Source: Ectothiorhodospiraceae bacterium (GTDB lineage Bacteria; Pseudomonadota; Gammaproteobacteria; HK1). From it: DNA of 64,000 bases. This document shows, one piece after another, positions 37,401 to 48,600 of this stretch (position 1 is the first letter of the stretch; each line of letters begins with the position of its first letter). The stretch covers positions 805,399 through 869,398 of the forward strand of contig JACKNM010000003.1 of NCBI GenBank assembly GCA_024234875.1, read 5' to 3'. The notes below the pieces were generated by a model, which was given only the letters and a program-made list of their open reading frames with translations, ran no database searches and was not told the origin of the DNA. The position numbers and the translations under genes are program-made.

Positions 37401-37969
37401 GCGATCGACGCCTGGTCGGCTACTACAGCTGTGTCGCCGCGCCGGTCGGGCCACCCGCGTTGCGCGATCACCTGCGCCGGACGTTACCCGCCTACATGGT
37501 GCCGACGGCGCTGGTCCAGCTCGATGCGATGCCGCTCAATCCGAACGGCAAGATCGACCGCGCCGCGTTGCCGGCACCGGCCGGGGAGCGCCAGCTCGAG
37601 ACCGAGGCGGTGGCTCCACGCGACGACCTCGAGCGACGCATCGCCGCCGTCTGGGGTGACCTGCTCGGCATCGAGCACGTCGGCGTGAACGACAGCTTCT
37701 TCGACCTCGGCGGCAACTCGCTGCTGTTGGTGCGCATCCGGCACGCGCTCGGCGCGCAGCTCGGGCGCGAGGTCGCGATGACCGACCTGTTCCGGTTCCC
37801 CACCGTCGCCGAGCTCGCGAGTCATCTCGGCCGAGACGCCCAAGGGTCGACCGAGACCACGACCTCCGAGGCGGTCGACGCCGCCCGCGACCGCGCGCGC
37901 CGGCAGGGCGACGCGATGCGCGCGGCGATGCGTCGGCGCCGGGGCCTGCGCGAGGGTGCCTCGCAGTGA
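34457..37969 (+). CDS. NRPS, one module: dock-C-A(Ile)-T feeding a PKS
   Basis: 1170 residues. TubC_N-like docking domain (LRALGASLWLEGEGL...), C domain (HHLVSDG near 220), A domain (about 535-1035; A3 near 697, A10 NPNGK near 1028) with code DAFFLGVTFK, isoleucine-like, and a carrier with the variant LGGNS near 1085. The C-terminal 60 residues form a basic helical linker (RDRARRQGDAMRAAMRRRRG) typical before a ketosynthase. It overlaps the following PKS gene by 4 bases. With that PKS it should make a gamma-amino-beta-hydroxy acid of isostatine type. Confidence 0.92.
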
Positions 37970-40900
37970 GCGCCGGCCTGCCCGAGCACGCGGTCGCCGT
38001 CGTCGGCGTCGCCGGGCGCTTCCCCGGGGCCGCGGATGCGCGCGCGCTGTGGCGGAACCTGGTCGGTGGCGTCGAATCGGTCACCTTCTTCGACGACGAG
38101 ACGCTGCGCGCGGCCGGCGTCCCGGACGCGCTGCTCGCCAATCCCGCGTACGTCAGGGCCAAGCCGGTGCTCGACGACGCCGAGTGCTTCGACGCCGCCT
38201 TCTTCGGCTACACGCCACGCGAGGCGGAGCTGATCGACCCGCAGCAGCGGGTGTTCCTCGAGTGCGCCTGGCACGCCATCGAGGACGCCGGCCACGACCC
38301 GCGCGGCATCGCGGCGCCGGTCGGCGTGTTCGCGGGCATGAGCATGTCCGCCTACGCCCACAGCGCGGCCTACCGGCGCGCCGTCGGCAGTCGCGGCGGG
38401 CTGGATCTGGTGCTCGGCACCGACAAGGACTTCCTCAGCACCAGGGTCTCCTACGAGCTCGACCTCACCGGCCCCGGCCTCACCGTGCAGACCGCGTGCT
38501 CGACCTCGCTGGTGGCGGTGGCGCTCGCCTGCCAGAGCCTGGTCGACTACCAGTGCGACGCCGCGCTCGCCGGCGGGGTCTCGGTGCGCATCCCGCGCAT
38601 CACCGGTTACCTCTACCAGGACGGCGGCATCGCCTCGCCCGACGGACACTGCCGGCCGTTCGACGCCCGCGCCGCCGGCACCATCGGCGGCGAGGGGGTG
38701 GCGGTGGTGATGCTCAAGCGCCTCGCCGATGCGCTCGCCGACGGCGATCCGGTGCGGGCGGTGATCCGGGGCTGGGCGCTCAACAACGACGGTGCGCGCA
38801 AGGTCGGCTTCACCGCGCCCGGGGTCGACACCCAGAGCGAGGTGGTCGCCACCGCGCAGGCGCTGGCCGAGGTCGAGCCCGAGACCATCTCCTACGTCGA
38901 GGCGCACGGTACCGGCACCGCGCTCGGCGACCCGATCGAGATCGCGGCACTGGCCCGCGCATTCGCGACCGACGGGCCGCGTGCACGCCCCTGTCTGGTG
39001 GGCTCGGTGAAGAGCAATCTCGGGCATCTCGACGCCGCCGCCGGGGTCACCGGACTGGTCAAGACGGTGCTCGCGCTCGAGCACCGGACGATCCCGGCGA
39101 CGCTGCACTTCACCGCGCCGAACCCGGACCTGCGGATCGAGACGACGCCGTTTCGCATCGCCGACCGCACCGTCGCCTGGGAGTGCGAGGGGCCGCGTCG
39201 GGCCGGGGTGAGCTCGTTCGGCATCGGTGGCACCAACGCCCACGTGGTGGTCGAGGAGGCGCCGGTGCGCGTCGCCACCGAGACCTCGCGACCACACGAG
39301 GTGCTGGTCCTGTCGGCGCGTACGCGGACGTCGCTGGCGGCGATGGCCGAGGCCCTCGCGGCGCGATTCGACGACACCGACGCACCCGCCCTCGGCGACG
39401 CGGCGCACACCCTCGCCGTGGGGCGCCACGCCTTCGACCTGCGCCTGGCGGTGGCGGCGACGACCGCCGAGGAGGCGTCGCGGGGGCTTCGCGCCGCCGC
39501 CGCGAGCGTCGCCGACGGCGGCGGGCGCGCCGCCGTCTCCGGCCGTCGGGTCGCCTTCCTGTTTCCCGGCCAGGGGGCACAGCACCCCGGGATGGGGCGC
39601 GACCTCTACCACGCCGAGCCGGTCTACCGGGCGGTGGTCGACGCCTGCGCCGAGCGGCTGATCCCGGCCCTCGGCTTGGATCTGCGCGAGCTCCTGCTGC
39701 TCGCGCCCGATGCCGACCCGGTCGCGGTCGAGCGCGCGGCGGAGCGCCTGCGCGCCACCGCGGTCGCGCAACCCGCGTTGTTCGTCGTCGAGTACGCGCT
39801 CGCGCGTCTCTGCATGGCCTACGGGGTGACGCCCGACGCGATGCTCGGCCACAGCATCGGCGAGTACGTCGCGGCCTGCCTCGCAGGGGTGATGGACGAG
39901 TCGGACGCGCTGGCGCTGGTGGCGGCGCGCGGGGCGTTGATGCAGTCGCTGCCGGGCGGGTCGATGTTGGCGGTTCCGATGCCGGTCGAGGCGGTCGCCC
40001 CGCTGCTGGCGGACGGCGTCGAGGTCGCGGCAATCAACGAGCCGGGTGCGTGCGTCGTGTCGGGCCCGACCGCGGCGGTCGACGCACTCCGCGCAACGCT
40101 CGCCGCACAAGGGATCGAAGGTCGTGCGCTGCACACCTCGCACGCCTTCCACTCGCCGATGATGGAGCCGATTCTCGAGGCCTTCGCCGCCCGCGTCCGC
40201 GAGGTGCCGCTGCGAGCGCCGGAGATCCCCTACGTCTCGAACCTGACCGGGACCTGGATCACCGCCGAGGCGGCCACCGACCCCGACTACTGGTGCCGGC
40301 ATCTGCGCCACGCGGTGCGTTTCGCCGATGGCGTCGCGGTCCTGCTCGAGTCGCCGCAGCGGGTGATCGTCGAGGTCGGTCCCGGCGCCGCGCTGGGCGC
40401 GCTGGTCGGGCGGCATCCGCAGCGCGTCGAGTCGCACACGGTCCTCGCCGCGATGCGGCATCCGCGCCGTCCCGAGCCCGACACCCGGGTGCTGGTGCAG
40501 GCGTTGGGCGCGGCCTGGTGCGCCGGGGTCGCCGTCGACTGGAGCGCCTGGCGCGCCGAGTATCCCGCCCGCCGGGTGTCACTGCCAGGCTACGCCTTCG
40601 AGCGGCGCCGTTACCTGTTGGTCGACGCCCCGGCGGTGGGCGACGCGAGCGTCGAGCCGGCGCCGTCGACGGTATTCTCGGGCGAGCGGCTCCCCCTCGA
40701 CCGCTGGCTCAACGTCCCGGTCTGGCGTCGCGGCGCGGTGACGCTCGTCGACGCGACGCCGTCGACGGCCGCGGGGTCGGCCTCCCTGGTCCTGGCCGAG
40801 CCCGGGCCGCTCGGCGACGCGGTCTGTGCCGCGCTCGCCACCGGTGGGCCGGTGGTCCGGGTGCGTCCCGGATCCGGGTTCGCCGACGACGGCGAGACGC

Positions 40901-42618
40901 TGACCCTCGCGCCGTCGGTGCCCGAGGACCACCGCCACCTCGCCCGCGCGTTGCGGGCGCGCGGGCTACGACCCCGGCGGCTGGTGGTGCTGTGGGCGGC
41001 CGAGGGCTCCTGCACGCCCGAGGACGCGGTGGCGCGCGCCTTCCACGCTCCCCTGCTGGTGGTGCAGGCGCTGGCGCAGGACGACCCTGGCCTGCGTCTC
41101 GACGTGGTGGTGGCGACTCGTGGCGCGTTCGAGGTCACCGGCACCGAGGCCCTCACCGCCGAGCACGCGACGGCGACCGGCCCGGTGCGGGCCATCCCCG
41201 GCGAGTACCCCGGCATCGCCTGCCGGCTGGTCGACCTGCCGGGTGCCGCCGAGGTGGAGGTGCGCGACTGGCGCGCCGCCGCGGTGCTGCGCGAGCTGTC
41301 GGATCTCGGCTCCGGTCCGACCAGGGTCACCGCGGACCGCGTCTGCGCGTGGCGCGGTGGCTATCGTTGGACGCTCGGCTTCGAGCCACTGCCCGCGACC
41401 GAGCCCGTCCGCCAGAGTGGTGGCGGGCGAGGCTGCCTGCTGGTGACCGGCGGGCTCGGCGGCATCGGGCTGACCCTCGCCAACCACCTCACCGATGCGC
41501 AGGCGCGCGGTGCCCGCGCGGTGGTGCTGGTCTCGCGGTCCGGTCTTCCGGCCGGCCTGGGCCAGGCCGAGACGCCCGCGGTGGACCCGGCCCTGGCGTC
41601 CCGTCTCGCGGCGGTGGCGGCGATCGAGGCCCGGGGCGTGGAGGTGGTGGTCGAGGTTGCCGACGTCGCCGACGCCGCGGCGATGCGGGCGGTGGTCGCG
41701 CGCGCGGTCGCCCGCTTCGGCTCGGTCGACGCCGTGGTCCACGCCGCCGGTGTGCCGGCGGGTGGCGTGGTGCACCTCGAGCGCCCGGAGACCCTGGACG
41801 CGGTGCTGGCGCCGAAGGTGCGCGGCACGCGCGTCCTGCTCGACGCGCTGCGCGGCCAGCGCCCGCGCTTCGTGGCCCTGTGCGGTTCCCTGGCCGCCCA
41901 TCTCGACATCCCGGGACAGGCGAGCTACGTCGCCGCCAACGCCTTCCTCGACGCGGTCGCGGCCGAGCACCGGCGTGGCGCCGAGTTCCCGGTGGTGGCG
42001 GTCGACTGGGACACCTGGGCCGAGGTCGGGATGGCGGTCGCGGCGGTGGCCGACCGGGCCGCCGACGACGCGGGGCGGATGCGGGTCGAGCGCGGGATCA
42101 CGCCGGCCGAGGGGGGGGCGATTCTCGACTGCGCGCTGGCCGCGGGGCAGGCTCAGGTCGCGGTGTGCACCGAGCGCTTCACCTACGGCGCGCCGGTGAT
42201 GCTCCCCGGCGCCGCGCCGGGCGGCGAGACGACCGCTGACATCGACCACCAGCCGGCGGAGGGACGACCGGAGACCTCGACGCCGTACGCCGCGCCGCAG
42301 ACGCCACTCGAGAAGGCGGTGGTGCGCATCTGGGAGGAGGCCTTCGGCTACCGGGGCCTCGGCGTCGACGACGACTTCTTCGACCTCGGCGGGCATTCCC
42401 TGCTCGCGGTCCAGATCGTCTCGCGCCTCGGTGCGGAGCTCGGGCTGACCCTGACCGTGGAGGCCCTGTTCGAGGCGCCGACGGTGCGTGCGCTGGTGCG
42501 CCGGGCCGAGGGCGAGGGGTCATCGCCCGACGCTGCCGGCGACGGCATGGACGACGTGATGGACCTCGTCGAGCAGCTCTCGGAGGAAGAGGTGCTGCGC
42601 ATGCTGGGGGAGCGCTGA
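37966..42618 (+). CDS. Type I PKS module: KS-AT(malonyl)-KR-ACP
   Basis: 1550 residues, GTG start. The ketosynthase has its full triad: Cys178 in TACSTS, His314 in EAHGTGT, His354 in SNLGHLD. The acyltransferase has Ser630 in GHSIGEY and the HAFHS motif at 726-730, which marks malonyl-CoA specificity. The ketoreductase has GGLGGIG near 1163 and an intact Ser1308/Tyr1321/Asn1325 set. No dehydratase or enoylreductase is present, so the unit stays a beta-hydroxyl. The ACP serine is in LGGHS near 1474. The C-terminal helix LSEEEVLRMLGER resembles that of the loading protein and may dock to the next protein. It extends the upstream Ile by one reduced acetate unit. Confidence 0.95.
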   Translation: MSAGLPEHAVAVVGVAGRFPGAADARALWRNLVGGVESVTFFDDETLRAAGVPDALLANPAYVRAKPVLDDAECFDAAFFGYTPREAELIDPQQRVFLECAWHAIEDAGHDPRGIAAPVGVFAGMSMSAYAHSAAYRRAVGSRGGLDLVLGTDKDFLSTRVSYELDLTGPGLTVQTACSTSLVAVALACQSLVDYQCDAALAGGVSVRIPRITGYLYQDGGIASPDGHCRPFDARAAGTIGGEGVAVVMLKRLADALADGDPVRAVIRGWALNNDGARKVGFTAPGVDTQSEVVATAQALAEVEPETISYVEAHGTGTALGDPIEIAALARAFATDGPRARPCLVGSVKSNLGHLDAAAGVTGLVKTVLALEHRTIPATLHFTAPNPDLRIETTPFRIADRTVAWECEGPRRAGVSSFGIGGTNAHVVVEEAPVRVATETSRPHEVLVLSARTRTSLAAMAEALAARFDDTDAPALGDAAHTLAVGRHAFDLRLAVAATTAEEASRGLRAAAASVADGGGRAAVSGRRVAFLFPGQGAQHPGMGRDLYHAEPVYRAVVDACAERLIPALGLDLRELLLLAPDADPVAVERAAERLRATAVAQPALFVVEYALARLCMAYGVTPDAMLGHSIGEYVAACLAGVMDESDALALVAARGALMQSLPGGSMLAVPMPVEAVAPLLADGVEVAAINEPGACVVSGPTAAVDALRATLAAQGIEGRALHTSHAFHSPMMEPILEAFAARVREVPLRAPEIPYVSNLTGTWITAEAATDPDYWCRHLRHAVRFADGVAVLLESPQRVIVEVGPGAALGALVGRHPQRVESHTVLAAMRHPRRPEPDTRVLVQALGAAWCAGVAVDWSAWRAEYPARRVSLPGYAFERRRYLLVDAPAVGDASVEPAPSTVFSGERLPLDRWLNVPVWRRGAVTLVDATPSTAAGSASLVLAEPGPLGDAVCAALATGGPVVRVRPGSGFADDGETLTLAPSVPEDHRHLARALRARGLRPRRLVVLWAAEGSCTPEDAVARAFHAPLLVVQALAQDDPGLRLDVVVATRGAFEVTGTEALTAEHATATGPVRAIPGEYPGIACRLVDLPGAAEVEVRDWRAAAVLRELSDLGSGPTRVTADRVCAWRGGYRWTLGFEPLPATEPVRQSGGGRGCLLVTGGLGGIGLTLANHLTDAQARGARAVVLVSRSGLPAGLGQAETPAVDPALASRLAAVAAIEARGVEVVVEVADVADAAAMRAVVARAVARFGSVDAVVHAAGVPAGGVVHLERPETLDAVLAPKVRGTRVLLDALRGQRPRFVALCGSLAAHLDIPGQASYVAANAFLDAVAAEHRRGAEFPVVAVDWDTWAEVGMAVAAVADRAADDAGRMRVERGITPAEGGAILDCALAAGQAQVAVCTERFTYGAPVMLPGAAPGGETTADIDHQPAEGRPETSTPYAAPQTPLEKAVVRIWEEAFGYRGLGVDDDFFDLGGHSLLAVQIVSRLGAELGLTLTVEALFEAPTVRALVRRAEGEGSSPDAAGDGMDDVMDLVEQLSEEEVLRMLGER

Positions 42619-42686
42619 TGAACGTCCCCACGCGAGCGATCGGGATCGCGCGGAGTGCGGCATCCGAGACGGGTGAGCCGCGATGA
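42618..42686 (+). CDS. 22-codon mini-ORF bridging two giant genes (possible coupling ORF)
   Basis: ATG at 42618 overlaps the PKS stop as TGATG, and its TGA (42684-42686) overlaps the next ATG (42683) as ATGA. The 22 codons give a peptide beginning MNVPTRAIGI with no recognisable domain. All other junctions in the cluster overlap directly. This is the only one with a 64-base gap, and the mini-ORF fills it exactly. I read it as a device that keeps ribosomes moving into the downstream gene; chance cannot be excluded. Confidence 0.4.
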   Translation: MNVPTRAIGIARSAASETGEPR

Positions 42687-45600
42687 GCGGGCCGTCGGAG
42701 CCGAGGCCGGTCCCGGTGACCGGCGACGCGTCTTCCGCGGCACGTCGGCGTGAGCTGGCCGAGCGCCTGGCGCAGGCGCGCGGCCTCGACGCGCGTCGCC
42801 TGCCGCTCGCGCCGCGCCCGGCGGGGACCGACGCGGTTCCGCTCACCTTCGCCCAGGAAGGCATGTGGTTCGTCGAGCAGACGCGCCCCGGCTCCACGAC
42901 CTACAACCTGGTCCTGCCCCACGCGTTGCCGGCGCCGGTCCACCGCGCGGAGGTCGAGCGGGCGTTGGCGGCTCTGGTCGCTCGCCACGGTGCGCTGCGC
43001 ACGGTGCTCGACGGTGCCGGCGCGAGCCCGACCATGCGCATGGTCGATGGTTGGGTGCCGGCGCTCGAGGTGGTGGAGGCGGCCCCCGACGTCGATCCGG
43101 CCCGCGCGCTGCGCGCGGCGGTCCTCCACGAGCTCGGGACCCCGTTCGATCTCGCGGGTGGACCGCTGTTGCGGGCGCGCCTGGTCCTCGATCGCGCCGG
43201 CGGCGCGGTGCTGCTGCTCGCGGTGCACCATCTGGTCGCCGACGGCTGGTCGCTCGCGCTGATCACCGAGGAGCTCGACGCGCTCTGTGAGGCGGCGCGT
43301 GACGGCACCGAGGCGGCGCTGCCGGCGTTGCCGATCGAGTACGCGGACTTCGCCTGGTGGCAACGGCGCTGGAGCACCACGCGGGCGTTCGAGAGCCGCG
43401 TCGAGCGCTGCGTCGAGCGGCTGCGCGGCCTCGAGCCGCTCGAGCTGCCGACCGACCATCCGCGCCCGGCCGTACCCTCGTTTCGCGGTGGGGCGGAGGT
43501 GCTGGTCATCGACGGCGCGCTCCGCGATCGGGTGCGGGGCCTCGCGCGCGCCGGGGGTGCGAGTGAGTTCGTCACCCTGCTCGCCGCGTTCTTCGTGCTG
43601 CTGCACCGCTATACCGGGCAGACCGATCTGGTGGTCGGCGTGCCGCTGTCGCTGCGCGGTCGGCCCGAGCTGGCGCGGGTCGTCGGTCTGTTGGTCAACA
43701 TGGGCGTGTTGCGCCTGGACCTCGCCGGCGAGCCGAGCTTCGCCGACGTTCTCGGCCGGGTGCGGGCGGCGGTGGCCCAGGCGCTGGACGAATCCGACGT
43801 GCCCTACGAGCGCCTGGTCCAGGTCCTGAGCCCGGACCGGGACCTCTCGCGCAATCCCCTGTTCCAGGTCGCGTTCAACCTCGAGAGCCCGCCGGTGAGC
43901 GGGCGCGGGGACGGGCTGGCCGTCGGCGGCGATGCGCAGGCGCGCGGCGACGCCCCGCTCAACGAGAGCACCAAGTTCGATCTCGAGGTCGCCGGCCGCG
44001 AGCGCGACGGGGTGCTGCAGCTCGTCTTCATCTACAGCGCCGAGCTGTTCGAGGCGGCGACGGTGCGGCGGATGATCGCGCACTACCGCCGGTTGCTCGA
44101 GCGCGCGGCCGAGGTGGCGGAGCGGCCGGTGCGCGGGCTGGTGCTACTCGGTGCCGAGGAGCGCCGCGCCATCGTCGAGGACTGGAACGCCACCGCGCAC
44201 CGCTACCCGCGCGAGGCGTCGATCCCGGCCCTGCTCGAGGCGGTGGTCGACGCGCGTCCGGACGCGCTCGCGGTCCGTTTCGGCGACGACGCGCTCGACT
44301 ACGCGGCGCTCGATGCGCGCGCGAACCGCCTCGCCGCCTGGCTCACCGCGCATGGGGTCGGCGCCGGGACCCCGGTGGGGGTGCTGCTCGAGCGCGGGGT
44401 CGACATGGTGGTGACCTGGCTCGCCGCGCTCAAGGCCGGTGGTGCCTACGTGCCGCTCGACCCCGAGCACCCGACCCCGCGCCTCGAGCTGATGCTCGAC
44501 GACGCCGGCGCGCCGGTGGTGGTGACGACCGAGGCGCTCGCGGCGCGAGTTCCCGGGTTCGCCGGCCGGGTGTTGCGGCTCGACCGCGACGCGGCGCAGA
44601 TCGCCGCCTGCGCGTCGGCGCGGCTGCCGTCGGTCGCCGGTGGGGATGCGCTCGCCTACGTCGTGTACACCTCCGGCTCCACCGGTCGGCCGAAGGGCGT
44701 GGCGGTCCCGCACCGCGGGGTGGTCCGCCTGGTGCGCGATACCGACTACGTGTCGCTCGACCCCGACGACGTGGTGGTGCAGCTCTCGAACGCGTCGTTC
44801 GATGCCGCGACGTTCGAGATCTGGGGTGCGCTGCTCAACGGCGCCCGCGTCGAGGGTGTCGACCGCGACACCGCGCTGCGCCCGGGCGCGCTCGCCGACT
44901 TCCTGCGCGCGCGCGGCGCGACCACGCTGTTCGTCACCACCGCGCTGTTCAACCAGGTCGCGCGCGAGGCGCCCGCGTGCTTCGCGCCGCTGCGCACGGT
45001 GCTGTTCGGGGGTGAGGCGGTCGACCCGCGCAGCGTGCGCCGGGTCCTCGACGCGCAGCCGCCGCGACGGCTCCTGCACGTCTACGGCCCGACCGAGTCG
45101 ACCACCTTCGCGACCTGGCACGTGGTCCGGTCGGTGGCGGCCGATGCCCGCACCATCCCCATCGGCATGCCGATCGCGAACACCACCGCGTACGTCCTGG
45201 ACCCGCAGCGCGAGCCGGTTCCGGTCGGCGTCCCCGGCGAGCTCTATCTCGGCGGCGACGGGCTTGCGCTCGGCTATCTCGGCCAGGACGCGCTGACCGC
45301 CGAGCGCTTCGTCCCCGACCCGTTCGGCGCGGTCGGTGCGCGTCTCTATCGCACCGGGGACCGGGTGCGACGGCGCGCCGACGGCGCGATCGAGTTCCTC
45401 GGCCGCCTCGACCACCAGATCAAGCTCCGCGGCTTCCGCATCGAGCTGCCGGAGATCGAGACGGTGCTCGCCCGCCAGCCCGAGGTCGGCGAGGTGGTGG
45501 TGCTGCTGCGCGAGGATCGCCCGGGTGATCAGCGCCTGGTCGCCTACCTGACACCGGCCGCTGAGGCAGCGGCGCGACCCGATCCGGTGGCGTTGCGTGC

Positions 45601-48600
45601 CGGTCTGCGCGCCGAGCTGCCCGACTACATGGTCCCGGCCGCGTTCGTGGTGCTCGACGCGATGCCGGTGAACCCCAACGGCAAGCTCGACCGCGCGGCG
45701 CTGCCGGCGCCGACCGAGACGCGCCAGGTGGAGGACGAGTACGTCGCGCCCGGCAACCCGCTGGAGGCCGAGGTGGCCGCGATCTGGCGCGAGGTGCTCG
45801 GCGTCGAGCGCGTCGGCGTGCGCGACAACTTCTTCGATCTCGGCGGCCACTCCCTGCTCGCGCTGCGGGTGCGGGCGCGCCTCGCCGAGGTGCTCGAGCG
45901 CGAGATCCCCGCGGTGGCGCTGTTCCGGCATCCCACGGTCGAGACCCTGGCGCGGTGGTTGCGCGGTGGCGATGCGGTGGAGGGCGCGGCACGGCCCGCG
46001 GGCGGGCTTGCGCGAGTCGACGCGGCACCCGCCGCGACCGGCGCGATCGCGGTGGTCGGTCTGGCCGGTCGCTTCCCCGGTGCCGCCGACGCCGATGCGT
46101 TCTGGGACAACCTCCTCGCCGGGCGCGAGACCATCCACGTCTTCGACGATGCCGAGCGGCGGGCCGCGGGCATCGAGGAGAGCGTGTGGCGCACCCCCGG
46201 CCACGTGCCGGCCCGCGGGCTGCTCGACGGCGCGGAGCTGTTCGACGCCGCGTTCTTCGGCTACACCCCGCGCGAGGCCGAGCGCATGGACCCGCAGCAC
46301 CGCGTGCTGCTGGAGTGCGCGTGGGCCGCGCTCGAGGACGCGGGTTGCGATCCATCGCGCTTCGACGGCGCGATCGGGATGTGGGCGGGGTCGAGCTTCA
46401 ACAGCTATCGCGATCTGGTGATGCGCGACCTCGCGGCGCGCGGCGAGGGCGCGGGCCTCGCGACCCTGCTCGGCGCCGAGCGCGACTTCCTCGCCACCCG
46501 GGTCTCCTACAAGCTCGACCTTCGCGGCCCGAGCCTGAACGTGCAGACCGCGTGCTCGACCTCCCTGGTCGCGGTGCACGAGGCGTGTCGCGCGCTGCGC
46601 GACGGCGACTGCGACATGGCGCTCGCCGGTGGGGTGAGCGTGGTGGCGCCGCGGGTCTGGGGCTACCAGTACCAGGAGCAGGGCATCGCGTCGCCCGACG
46701 GGCACTGCCGACCGTTCGACGCCGACGCCGGCGGCACGGTGCCGGGCGAGGGGGTCGCGTTGGTGGTCCTGCGCCGGCTCGACGACGCTCTGCGCGACGG
46801 CGATCGCGTGCGCGCGGTGATCCGGGGCAGCGCGATCAACAACGACGGCGCCGACAAGGTCGGCTTCACCGCGCCGAGTGTCGACGGCCAGGCCGACGCC
46901 ATCGTGCGCGCGCTGGCCAACGCCGGCGTCGAGCCGGTCGACGTCTCCTACGTCGAGGCCCACGGTACCGGCACTGCCCTCGGCGATCCCATCGAGGTCA
47001 GCGCGCTGACCCGCGCCTTCGGCTCGCGCGCGGCCGAGGTGCCGCGCTGCGTGCTCGGCGCGGTGAAGTCGAACATCGGTCATCTCGATGCCGCGGCCGG
47101 CGTCGCCGGACTGGTGAAGACGGTGCTCGCGCTCGAGCACCGCGAGTTGCCGCCGACGGTGCACTTCCGTCGGCCCAACCCCGAGATCGACCTCGCGCGC
47201 GCGCCGTTCCGGGTCAGCGCCGAGCGCGAGCCCTGGTCGGTGCCCGACGGCGCCACCCGCATCGCCGGGGTGAGCTCGTTCGGGATGGGCGGCACCAATG
47301 CCCACGTCGTGGTCGAGCAGGCGCCGCCGGTGGCGCCCTCGGAGGCGGCGTCGCGCGCCGAGCAGGTGCTGTGCATCTCCGCGCGTAGCCCGGGGGCGTT
47401 GGAGCGCATGGCGGCGGCACTCGCGGCGCATCTCGACTCCCATCCCGAGCAGCCACTGGTCGACGTGGCCTACACGCTACAGGCCGGACGTCGCCCGCTG
47501 CCGCTGCGTCGGGCGGTGGTGGCAGCGGACCACGCGGCGGCCGCGCGGGCGCTGCGCGCGCCGGTGTCGGCACCGGTCGCGGCGCCGGACCGGCCGGCCG
47601 AGGTCGCCTTTCTCTTCCCCGGTCAGGGTGCGCAGCACCCCGGAATGGCGCGCGCGGTGTACGAGGCCGAGCCCGCGTTCCGCGAGGTGGTCGACGCATG
47701 CCTCGCCCGCTTCCGCGATCGGCACGGCATCGACGTCGGCGAAGCGCTGCTCGCCGCGCCGCACGACGCCGACGCCGCCGACCGGCTGCGGCGGACGCTG
47801 CTCGCCCAGCCCGCGCTGTTCACGGTGGAGTACGCGCTGGCGCGGCTCTGGATGTCCTGGGGCGTCGTGCCGCGGGCGATGCTCGGCCACAGCATCGGCG
47901 AGTACGCGGCGGCTTGCGTCGCCGGCGTGCTCTCCCTCGACGATGCGATCGACGTCGTCGCCGCGCGGGCAGTGGCGATGGACGCGGTCGAGCCCGGCGC
48001 GATGCTCGCGGTGACGCTGGCGGAGTCGGAGCTCGCCGCGATGCTCGACGCCGACTCCGCGGTGGCGGCGGTGAACGCGCCGGGCATCTGCGTCGCGTCC
48101 GGCCCGTTCGCCTCGATGGACGCGCTCGAGGCACGGCTGCGCGCGCAGGGCGCGAGCCCGCGTCGCCTGCACACCTCGCACGCCTTCCACTCGCCGATGA
48201 TGGCGCCGGCGGCCGCGGCCGTCGCGCGCGCGATGCAGGGGGTCTCGCTCTCGGCGCCGCGGATCCCCTATCTGTCGAACGTGACCGGGACCTGGATCCG
48301 CGCCGACGAGGCGACCGACCCCGATTACTATGCGCGTCAGCTCCGTGGCACCGTCCGCTACGCGGCCGGCCTCGACGCGCTCGGGGCCGGCGGCGTCGAG
48401 GTGCTGCTCGAGGTCGGCCCGGGCGCGACGCTGACCGCGCTCGCGGCGCGCCATCCCGCCATCGCCGACCGCGCCGCGACCGTGGTCTCGCTGCCGCCGG
48501 CGCGGGCAGCGCAACGCGAGGCCGAGGAGACGCCCACCGATCCGATGCAGCGCGCCCTGGCGGCGCTCTGGGTCGCTGGCGTGGCGCCCGACTGGCGTGC

